A DNA stretch of 21,278 nucleotides, taken from the IMG/VR virus record IMGVR_UViG_3300017779_000203, positions 1 to 21,278 of that record; one strand, given 5' to 3'. Every line of letters starts with the position of its first letter. Positions within the stretch are counted from its first letter, which is position 1. This DNA comes from a virus. Of the stretch, positions 16,424 to 21,278 are shown piece by piece. The notes below the pieces were generated by a model that did no database searches, had not been told where the DNA came from, and worked only from the letters and a program-made list of their open reading frames with translations. Both the position numbers and the translations under genes were made by a program.

Positions 16424-16482
16424 AGTGGGGGAGTATATCTAACTCACCAATTTTAAAGGGGTCTTTCGAGACCCCTTTTTTT
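16419..16482 (+). repeat. 64-bp perfect direct repeat, right copy
   Basis: Identical to 16054-16117. It begins in the last codon of the lipoprotein gene, supplies its TAG stop and its terminator, and ends at the stop codon of the convergent methyltransferase gene. Confidence 0.97.
16455..16482 (+). terminator. Rho-independent terminator after the lipoprotein gene
   Basis: The same hairpin as at 16090, with a GGGGTCT/AGACCCC stem, a TTCG loop and a run of seven T. It stands between convergent genes. On the opposite strand the stem is followed by TTTAAAA, so it may also stop the methyltransferase transcript, less efficiently. Confidence 0.92.
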
Positions 16483-17815
16483 ATCCGAAGAACTCGTCTA
16501 GACTATTCTTTTCTGCTCTCGCAAATATATCGGGAGTGTTCTCTTTACCAAAGTACCAACAATTCTCGATATAGAGTTGATCGAAGTAACTCTGTAACTG
16601 TTCCTTGTCGAAGTTGCCATCCTCATCCTTGAACACAGATTTCCCTTGGGGTCTCTGCATAATACGCATACCTATCTGACCCTTGAAGTGTGGTCGAAGT
16701 AGGTCTACCAACTCACAACAGGATGGATAGACTTTGTTCTTGACCTTGGGGTTCATAATGTTGATGATCATGTGTCCTTGATCTGATAACGAGTCAAAGG
16801 TCTTTTGAGATACTGGGAGAAAGAAGTCATCCCTCCATCTCTCATATTCTCCAAACTTCTTCCATGACTGATTATCTTCATTCTCACCACCTTCATTATA
16901 TCTCTCGGTAGCAAAATATGGGGGTGATGTAAAGGCACAATCAATGTCATTGATCTCATCCCAAGGCAAGTCCTCGGCACCACAGTTGTACATCTTGACA
17001 ATCTTCTTCTTACCAGACATCTTTTCTAGGTAGGGTATCATCTCTTTGTATATTGCAAAGGTGTTTGGGTTAGGGTCACAACCGATATATTCTTCTGCAT
17101 CTGATGCATAGAACCCTGTTAGTCGATCACCCCAACCCATCGAAGTATCAAGTACTCGTTTGGCATTAGTCATCTGGTAGATGGTCTTTGCCATAGATGG
17201 TTTAAACTGGGTAGCAATATAGGTGGCAAGACGAAAGGTAGAAACATACGAGTTTTGTTGCAAGGAACCACCGACTAACTTCTCTTTCTCATTTCCCTCT
17301 AGATCACGGACAACGACTTTCTTGACATCATTGATCCCTCTCCACATGGCACCAAGACACGCCCATATCTCGTGGGCAGTTCCCTCATTCCATACAGTAA
17401 GAGGTGCCTTGAATGAATAACTATTACACTGCCATCTGAGAGGTTTCATAAACCAATCGGACACATCATTATAGGGTCTGGCAGGAGCATCAATTACACC
17501 CAATCCCCATTTACTATAGGGGTACTTGTAATCGTCATACTTCTCAATGATCTCTCTATCTTGGTTATCTTGGTGGGTAACACCCTTCCATATATCATAC
17601 TTCTTGAGTTTCCACCATGCATCATCCCTCCGTTTCTCGGTAACTTGATTGGCAGGGAAGGGAGGTCTCTCACGGAAGATATATTCGGCAAGAGTCAGTC
17701 TAAACTCTTCTTTTCCGTACTTCTCGGTAACATCAGTAAACTGGGTCTCATCCATCTTGGGTAGACCAGTACTGTCGGCACATTTGCCTAGAAGATCATA
17801 TAATTCTTGATTCAT
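16481..17815 (-). CDS. SAM-dependent DNA methyltransferase-like protein
   Basis: This 444-residue protein is the only clear gene on the - strand. The C-terminal half has SAM-methyltransferase motifs: motif I VLDTSMGWGDRL (221-232), an acidic residue after strand 2 in IGCDPNP (D247), GAEDLP (279-284) and the catalytic-type TSPPYF (296-301). TSPPY is typical of amino-methylating (N4-cytosine or N6-adenine) enzymes, but here motif I precedes it, unlike the usual order of beta-class enzymes with TSPPY. The N-terminal 215 residues have no recognised domain and may hold target recognition. GAGGA lies 9 bases before the ATG, and a TTGACA-17-TATGAT promoter lies upstream. DNA is the likely substrate; RNA cannot be excluded. 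No cognate restriction enzyme is adjacent, so self-protection or host-regulation roles are inferred. Confidence 0.8.
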   Translation of the reverse strand: MNQELYDLLGKCADSTGLPKMDETQFTDVTEKYGKEEFRLTLAEYIFRERPPFPANQVTEKRRDDAWWKLKKYDIWKGVTHQDNQDREIIEKYDDYKYPYSKWGLGVIDAPARPYNDVSDWFMKPLRWQCNSYSFKAPLTVWNEGTAHEIWACLGAMWRGINDVKKVVVRDLEGNEKEKLVGGSLQQNSYVSTFRLATYIATQFKPSMAKTIYQMTNAKRVLDTSMGWGDRLTGFYASDAEEYIGCDPNPNTFAIYKEMIPYLEKMSGKKKIVKMYNCGAEDLPWDEINDIDCAFTSPPYFATERYNEGGENEDNQSWKKFGEYERWRDDFFLPVSQKTFDSLSDQGHMIINIMNPKVKNKVYPSCCELVDLLRPHFKGQIGMRIMQRPQGKSVFKDEDGNFDKEQLQSYFDQLYIENCWYFGKENTPDIFARAEKNSLDEFFG

Positions 17816-17841
17816 AGGTTGAATTCCTCACTAGAACACCC

Positions 17842-17870
17842 ATCATACAGTATATAGCGTAAAATGTCAA
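17842..17870 (-). promoter_or_regulatory. Sigma70-type promoter of the methyltransferase gene
   Basis: On the - strand, TTGACA (17870-17865), a 17-bp spacer and TATGAT (17847-17842) lie about 27 bp upstream of the ATG. This is a perfect -35 and a 5/6 -10 match. It is back to back with the + strand promoter at 17906, with 35 AT-rich bases between the two -35 boxes. Confidence 0.85.
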
Positions 17871-17905
17871 GTACTAATTTATTTCACTTTTTTTGAAAAT
17901 AAGTG

Positions 17906-17934
17906 TTGACAAACCCTGTTCCATGTTGTATAAT
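17906..17934 (+). promoter_or_regulatory. Consensus sigma70 promoter of the small-gene operon (P1)
   Basis: TTGACA (17906-17911), a 17-bp spacer and TATAAT (17929-17934) match the bacterial consensus exactly. An AT-rich UP-like stretch precedes it. It should be used early by unmodified host RNA polymerase. The following leader to the ATG at 17970 is nearly identical to that of P2 at 18502. Confidence 0.92.
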
Positions 17935-17969
17935 ACTTGTATTGAGAATGAGAACTGAGAGAGTAAATT
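17935..17969 (+). promoter_or_regulatory. Conserved early leader, copy 1
   Basis: The leader reads ACTTGTATTGAGAATGAGAA followed by CTGAGAGAG and an AT-rich end. It contains three TGAGA units in close succession and no canonical AGGAGG site. Copy 2 (18531-18565) differs at only two positions. Conservation beyond the promoter suggests a shared translational or RNA-protein signal. Confidence 0.6.
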
Positions 17970-18302
17970 ATGACTAGATTTGATAAAGAAGAGTTCACTT
18001 GGGATGGTATGTACTTGATGTACCGTGGTAAACACACCGAGTCTGTGAATATGGAGGTCGCAAGTCCTAACTGTCACCCATCTTGGGTTGGTTTGCCCAA
18101 ACCAGAGTTCATTGCCCGATTCAAGTATGGTTACAAACCATATAAGGCATGGATCAACTTCCTTGTCAAGAATGCTACTGTTGAGCAGTATCTTGAACTG
18201 TCTGACCATCAAAACAAGTTTTACAGTGAGAAGTACGGTTACGAGGTTAGTGGTTCTCCTGCCTATGCAATGGAAGCACTAGGTTACAAGGGTAAGAAAT
18301 AA
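17970..18302 (+). CDS. Hypothetical protein, first gene of the early-type operon
   Basis: A 110-residue soluble protein rich in Tyr, Trp and Lys. Aromatic segments include FTWDGMYLMYRGKH (about 9-22) and FKYGYKPYKAWINFLVKNAT (51-70). No signal peptide, membrane segment or recognised domain is visible. It has a strong upstream consensus promoter, so it is probably made early. The stop overlaps the next ATG in a TAATG junction, indicating coupling with the 62-aa protein. I do not recognise the family; by position and promoter it is a candidate for host take-over functions. Confidence 0.75.
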   Translation: MTRFDKEEFTWDGMYLMYRGKHTESVNMEVASPNCHPSWVGLPKPEFIARFKYGYKPYKAWINFLVKNATVEQYLELSDHQNKFYSEKYGYEVSGSPAYAMEALGYKGKK

Positions 18303-18490
18303 TGGAGTACTTGCAAGAGGTCACTGATTGGGGAGAGCATAATGTCTCCAATCACACCTACATCGTGAACAAGCAGGGTCAACTTGCAGGATATATCAAG
18401 GTAGGTACTACCGAAGAGATCATGTTCAAGAAACCTATGAAACAATGGTCAAAGGCAAGAAGAAAGTTTTTAAAAGTGTCTCCCTTATAA
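18302..18490 (+). CDS. Small basic hypothetical protein
   Basis: A 62-residue protein starting MEYLQEVTDWGEHNVSNHTY. The middle (IVNKQGQLAGYIKVGTTEEI) looks like a short beta hairpin. The C-terminal 20 residues are strongly basic (MKQWSKARRKFLK), which would suit nucleic-acid or acidic-partner binding. Similar small proteins occur, to my recollection, in marine T4-like phages without known function. It overlaps the preceding gene by one base and ends about 12 bp before the second early promoter. Confidence 0.7.
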   Translation: MEYLQEVTDWGEHNVSNHTYIVNKQGQLAGYIKVGTTEEIMFKKPMKQWSKARRKFLKVSPL

Positions 18491-18501
18491 CAAAACGGTA
18501 T

Positions 18502-18530
18502 TAGACAAAAGATGTTCTATGTTGTATAAT
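18502..18530 (+). promoter_or_regulatory. Second early-type promoter of the small-gene operon (P2)
   Basis: TAGACA (18502-18507), a 17-bp spacer and TATAAT (18525-18530). The spacer end and everything from the -10 to the next ATG repeat P1 almost exactly, while the -35 has one change from consensus, so P2 may be slightly weaker. Confidence 0.85.
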
Positions 18531-18565
18531 ACTTGTATTGAGAATGAGAACTGAGAGTGTGAATT
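18531..18565 (+). promoter_or_regulatory. Conserved early leader, copy 2
   Basis: Same leader as at 17935-17969 with the three TGAGA units; the differences are near the 3' end (GTGTG in place of GAGTA). It precedes the ATG at 18566. Confidence 0.6.
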
Positions 18566-18790
18566 ATGATTATTTTTGAAAGAGATTTTGTCCGACTTGC
18601 CGAAGATTCCAGTTGGCAACAAGTAGTTGAGATTGTATTCCGTGATGAATACCCTACTGAGAGATTAGTGTTGGCAGATAACCGTGTGGTCTCTGCGACT
18701 TGGAAAGATATTGATGAGGTTCGTTCTGAAAACGAACACTACGAAGAGATTCAAAACGAACTGCGTGAGCAGGATGAGAGGCAATTATGA
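18566..18790 (+). CDS. Small acidic hypothetical protein
   Basis: A 74-residue protein starting MIIFERDFVRLAEDSSWQQV. The N-terminal two thirds suggest a small alpha/beta fold (VEIVFRDEYPTERLVLADNR, VVSATWKDIDEVRSEN). The C-terminus is a charged helix rich in Glu, Gln and Arg. No known domain is recognised. It is the first gene after promoter P2 and its TGA overlaps the next ATG as ATGA, so it is coupled to the 125-aa gene. Confidence 0.72.
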   Translation: MIIFERDFVRLAEDSSWQQVVEIVFRDEYPTERLVLADNRVVSATWKDIDEVRSENEHYEEIQNELREQDERQL

Positions 18791-19164
18791 AAGTAGTAAT
18801 TTACACACAATACCGTGAGAACTATGGTGCCCATGACTGGGATGGTACTGGGGAATGCCCACAGTACTGGAAGTGCAAGGGTGGGTCTACCTATGTGGTA
18901 GAGGGTGTATCCATTGAGGATGCACAATCCGAGGGGTACTATGATACCCTGTTTGATCTCGTATCCGAGAGCAACGAGTATGCCCAAGAATATGTTCTTG
19001 GTTCCGATCTCATTGATGATGTAGACTTCAAGGAGTCTAACATCTGTGAGCACTGGGAAAATCCAGTGTACATCAAGGTTGAGGGTGACAAGTTTGTTGC
19101 TACTCAAGCACATTATATGGAGGGACAACCTCCCCGAACTTGGGAATTAGGAGAACAAGTATGA
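18787..19164 (+). CDS. Hypothetical protein of marine T4-like type
   Basis: A 125-residue acidic protein starting MKVVIYTQYRENYGAHDWDG. It has a Cys pair C24/C30 within ECPQYWKCKGG, a further Cys in ICEHWENP (near residue 87) and a His in QAHYMEG. These could coordinate a metal, but no recognised zinc motif is present. No signal or membrane segment is visible. I recall similar sequences in marine phages annotated only as hypothetical. It is coupled to its neighbours by ATGA overlaps at both ends. Confidence 0.75.
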   Translation: MKVVIYTQYRENYGAHDWDGTGECPQYWKCKGGSTYVVEGVSIEDAQSEGYYDTLFDLVSESNEYAQEYVLGSDLIDDVDFKESNICEHWENPVYIKVEGDKFVATQAHYMEGQPPRTWELGEQV

Positions 19165-19355
19165 AGTATGAAGTCCGTTTAGCAAACACTGGTCGTGAAT
19201 GTTTGAAGTGGTACACATTTGATACTGCCAAAGAAGCAGTCAAGTTTGTGTTGAAACAACTGCACGAAGTGGGATTCACCGTTGATGGTAAGACCTACGA
19301 AGAGAAGTTCGAGGAAATCATCTGGGTTGGTAAGGGGAGAGTCATCAATGCATGA
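19161..19355 (+). CDS. Small hypothetical protein
   Basis: The ATG at 19161 (64 residues, MKYEVRLANTGRECLKWYTF start) overlaps the preceding TGA as ATGA and follows a TTAGGAGAAC ribosome site. An in-frame ATG at 19140 would add seven residues but lacks this arrangement. The sequence suggests a small beta-alpha-beta fold with a helix at about residues 24-40 (DTAKEAVKFVLKQLHEVG). Function is unknown. Confidence 0.72.
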   Translation: MKYEVRLANTGRECLKWYTFDTAKEAVKFVLKQLHEVGFTVDGKTYEEKFEEIIWVGKGRVINA

Positions 19356-19485
19356 TTATGTCCGATTGATCCAAAACGCAAAGGGTGCACGATCTCGTGC
19401 ACAGTCTGAGTGGGGTAAAAAATACTGGTCTACTGTTATCCAGAAACTTCTGGTAAATATGAGAGAACAGGAAACTATACACTAA
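19348..19485 (+). CDS. Very small basic hypothetical protein
   Basis: The ATG at 19348 gives 45 residues (MHDYVRLIQNAKGARSRAQS start), rich in Arg, Lys and Gln and probably helical. AAGGGGAG lies about 8 bases before the ATG. It overlaps the previous gene by 8 bp in another frame. The dense packing and ribosome site support it as the last gene of the early-type operon. Function is unknown. Confidence 0.55.
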   Translation: MHDYVRLIQNAKGARSRAQSEWGKKYWSTVIQKLLVNMREQETIH

Positions 19486-19491
19486 AACTCT

Positions 19492-19499
19492 TATAAATA
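19492..19499 (+). promoter_or_regulatory. Late promoter box TATAAATA before the tube-like gene
   Basis: An exact TATAAATA with the TTATAAATAGAGG context, 24 bp before the ATG at 19524. It marks the return from the early-type operon to late structural expression. Confidence 0.8.
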
Positions 19500-19523
19500 G
19501 AGGTATATTATAAGAGGTTAGTT

Positions 19524-20057
19524 ATGGCAATTACACCAACAATTACAACTCAGGTTTCCGATGCGGAACTGACAACCAATCTAAATTACCTACAACCAAC
19601 TGGTTTTAAATTGGTTATCGATAGGACAAAGTATCCTAATATGGAGTACTTTGTTCAGTCTGTATCACATCCCGGTGCATCTGTTAATCCTGTAGAATTA
19701 CCTGTCCGAAGAATCACATCTGTCCCCCTAGCAGGAGACAAGATAACCTTCACCGAAGTATCATTCACTATCATTCTTGATGAGGACTTGACATCATACA
19801 CAGAGATGATGGATTGGTTGACTCGTATAGTCAATGATGGTCAGGTGAGTGGTCTGGAACGAGCAACTAAATTTCCTACATACTCTGACATTACACTTCA
19901 TGTATTGTCGAGTCATAACAATACTACCAAGAAGATTGTATACAAAGACTGTATTCCAATTTCACTTGGTAATATTGAATTTACTTCTACAACAGGAGAT
20001 GTTACCTATCTGACCTTTGATGCGTCATTTAGGTTCTCACAGTTTGAGATAATTTAA
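19524..20057 (+). CDS. Second tail-tube-fold protein (gp19 paralog)
   Basis: A 177-residue protein that shows the pattern of the tail tube fold: PTGFKLVIDR (about 26-35), SVSHPGAS (47-54), ELPVRR, then PLAGDKITFTEVSFTIILDE (about 68-87), in register with the gp19 signature AGDRTFEPWTVTILND of the protein at 10316. The C-terminal TYLTFDASFRFSQFEI resembles the gp19 end EFTVEFQVQYWE. It has its own late box and the ribosome site AGAGG. Candidate roles are a baseplate tube initiator (T4 gp48/gp54 function), a tail terminator (T4 gp3 is 176 aa) or a special tube ring. Which one applies cannot be decided here; that it is a virion tail protein is likely. Confidence 0.72.
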   Translation: MAITPTITTQVSDAELTTNLNYLQPTGFKLVIDRTKYPNMEYFVQSVSHPGASVNPVELPVRRITSVPLAGDKITFTEVSFTIILDEDLTSYTEMMDWLTRIVNDGQVSGLERATKFPTYSDITLHVLSSHNNTTKKIVYKDCIPISLGNIEFTSTTGDVTYLTFDASFRFSQFEII

Positions 20058-20087
20058 CCCTATATAATTTTTTGTAATGGAGACAAT

Positions 20088-20537
20088 ATGATAGACTTAG
20101 AATCTGTTCTTGCGGAGTGGAAAGAGGACTCCGAAATTTCTAAACACCAATTAGACGAGACCTCTCGTGTTACCCCTGCGTTACACGCAAAGTATCTGGA
20201 GTACCTCTCGTTGACCAAACTGCGACTCAAACAAGCAGAGTTCAAACAGAAAGTTCTGCTCAAAGACAAATACCTATACTACGAGGGTAAGATGTCCAAG
20301 GAGGACATTGAGACTCGTGGGTGGGCATATGATCCCTATGATGGGTTGAGTGCAACCACCAAGAACTTCAAAGAGTACTACTACGACTCTGACAAAGAGA
20401 TTCAAGAGTCTGAGATTAAAATTCAGTATCTAAAAACGATTATAGATACACTTACAGAGATTGTTAATAGTCTCAATTGGAGACACCAGACCATCGGTAA
20501 CATGATAAGATGGAGATCATTTGAAGCAGGACAGTGA
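20088..20537 (+). CDS. uvsY: Recombination mediator UvsY
   Basis: A 149-residue helical, charged protein with the T4 UvsY layout (137 aa): an N-terminal LE-L-EWK-D start, a central K-VLLKDKYLYYEGK segment (compare KVALKARLDYYSG in T4), and a C-terminal I-NMIRWRSFEAGQ matching the I-DMRAFEAGK end of T4 UvsY. It helps load the UvsX recombinase on ssDNA coated with gp32 and supports recombination-dependent replication. GGAGA lies upstream of the ATG. It is followed by a small membrane-protein gene and uvsW, an arrangement also known from T4 in modified form. Confidence 0.92.
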   Translation: MIDLESVLAEWKEDSEISKHQLDETSRVTPALHAKYLEYLSLTKLRLKQAEFKQKVLLKDKYLYYEGKMSKEDIETRGWAYDPYDGLSATTKNFKEYYYDSDKEIQESEIKIQYLKTIIDTLTEIVNSLNWRHQTIGNMIRWRSFEAGQ

Positions 20538-20543
20538 GGAATT

Positions 20544-20681
20544 ATGTTAAAAGAAATGAAAGAAACATTTAAAGTTAATAAAATTTATCAGTCTCGGTGG
20601 GTATGGTATCACACGATACTTGCGTTCGAGATATTCCTAACCAATATACTATTGATTGCTATTTTAGTCAAGATGCCGTGA
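20544..20681 (+). CDS. Small single-pass membrane protein between uvsY and uvsW
   Basis: A 45-residue protein with a basic N-terminus (MLKEMKETFKVNKIYQSRW) followed by one hydrophobic segment of about 20 residues (residues 24-43, ILAFEIFLTNILLIAILVKM), so an inner-membrane anchor with a cytoplasmic N-terminus is likely. GAGGA lies 4 bases before the ATG. The TGA overlaps the GTG start of uvsW. It occupies the place of the small uvsY.-1/-2 genes of T4; homology to them is not shown. Confidence 0.65.
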   Translation: MLKEMKETFKVNKIYQSRWVWYHTILAFEIFLTNILLIAILVKMP

Positions 20682-21278
20682 GTATACCTAACACGATACG
20701 AGTGGGGTTGAAAGACAACTCCATGTTGCTGATTGATGCGGAAGCACACCAGATTCCCGAACTGCGAGAATACTTCTCGTTCTATGTTCCGGGACATAAA
20801 TTTATGCCCGCTTTCAAGTCTCGTAAATGGGATGGGAAGATCAAACTTTTCAACCAAATCACTCGTGAACTCAATGTAGGACTCTATGCACATCTCAAGA
20901 AGTTCTGTGCAGACAGAATGTATCCTATTGAGTTGATCGACAATGACGAGTATGGACATCCAGAACAGAAGAATCATGTCCAACACCAGAACCTCATAAA
21001 GTTTCAGAGTGAACTGGATTTGCCATTCTCATTGCGTGACTATCAGTATGATGCAGTGACTCATGGTATCAAAGAGAAACGAGCAATCCTATTGTCACCC
21101 ACAGGATCGGGTAAGTCATTCATCATCTATAATCTGATGCGGTGGTACACTGCAAACTTTAGTCAGAAGGTGTTGGTTGTTGTTCCGACAACAAGTCTGG
21201 TAGAACAAATGCACAAGGATTTCGAGGACTATGGATACGATCCAGAACTATGTCACAAGATATATTCTGGTAAAGAGA
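20678..21278 (+). CDS. uvsW: RNA-DNA and DNA helicase UvsW, 3' partial
   Basis: The frame runs off the right edge after 200 codons. The N-terminal domain shows the UvsW pattern IPELREYFSFYVPGHKFMPA and KWDGKIKLFN, with T4 counterparts in the same order. Superfamily 2 helicase motifs follow: Q-type LRDYQYDAV (119-127), Walker A PTGSGKS (141-147) and motif Ia VPTTSLVEQM (169-178). UvsW unwinds R-loops and branched intermediates and helps switch T4 from origin to recombination-dependent replication. The GTG at 20678 overlaps the previous TGA and puts the N-terminus close to the T4 length. An in-frame ATG at 20603 would add 25 residues and overlap the membrane-protein gene. Confidence 0.95.
   Translation, partial: MSIPNTIRVGLKDNSMLLIDAEAHQIPELREYFSFYVPGHKFMPAFKSRKWDGKIKLFNQITRELNVGLYAHLKKFCADRMYPIELIDNDEYGHPEQKNHVQHQNLIKFQSELDLPFSLRDYQYDAVTHGIKEKRAILLSPTGSGKSFIIYNLMRWYTANFSQKVLVVVPTTSLVEQMHKDFEDYGYDPELCHKIYSGKE

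Noticed and set aside
18751-19128. 125-residue - strand frame with hydrophobic stretches opposite the small-gene operon
   Set aside because: The + strand frame has coupled starts, a promoter and plausible protein composition; the - frame has none of these.
20044-20068. TTGAGA and TATAAT before uvsY
   Set aside because: The spacer is 13 bp, which is too short, and no late box is present. uvsY may have a middle-type or read-through promoter that I cannot identify.
20609-20986. 125-residue - strand frame near the right edge
   Set aside because: Lies opposite the well-supported uvsW start region.

Overview
This window is a segment of a T4-like myovirus genome. It carries the conserved T4 virion-morphogenesis block in canonical order on the + strand: a long fibre-type protein, then 13, 14, 15, 16, 17, 18, 19, 20, 67, 68, 21, 22 and 23. 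It ends in the recombination genes uvsY and uvsW. Several traits point to the marine branch of T4-like phages (relatives of cyanophages and SAR11/other marine myoviruses) rather than to enterobacterial T4: short gp16 (117 aa) and gp23 (437 aa), no gp24 vertex gene next to gp23, and a fibre built from NLYYT.-R and YNS-TG-F repeats. The host cannot be named from the sequence. The lipobox protein and the near-consensus sigma70 promoters suggest a Gram-negative host. No photosynthesis gene, tRNA, integrase or CRISPR array was seen.

Layout. 1-3924: 3' part of a repetitive fibre or structural gene that is open at the left edge. 3940-8355: neck and terminase genes 13-17, tightly packed with overlaps. 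8356-8529: regulatory gap with two tandem late boxes (TATAAATA), a hairpin leader that can fold two ways, and a sigma70-like promoter on the opposite strand. 8530-10843: sheath and tube, closed by a terminator. 10913-16041: portal, prohead core, protease, scaffold and major capsid. 16054-16482: a small lipoprotein cassette bracketed by 64-bp perfect direct repeats, each containing a UUCG terminator. 16481-17815: a methyltransferase on the - strand. 17842-19485: a divergent early-type promoter region and six small overlapping genes of unknown function, driven by two promoter/leader copies. 19492-20057: a late box and a second tail-tube-fold protein. 20088-21278: uvsY, a small membrane protein, and the start of uvsW.

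How it works together. The structural genes build the prohead (20, 67, 68, 21, 22, 23), the neck (13, 14), the tail (15, 18, 19, tube-fold paralog, fibre) and the packaging motor (16, 17). uvsY and uvsW serve recombination-dependent replication. TATAAATA boxes mark late transcription. The -35/-10 promoters at 17842-17934 and 18502-18530 look early and host-sigma70 dependent, so an early accessory island (methyltransferase plus six small proteins) sits inside a late region. The least explained parts are this island, its duplicated leader, the repeat-bracketed lipoprotein, the two-way hairpin before the sheath gene and the antisense promoter behind the terminase gene.
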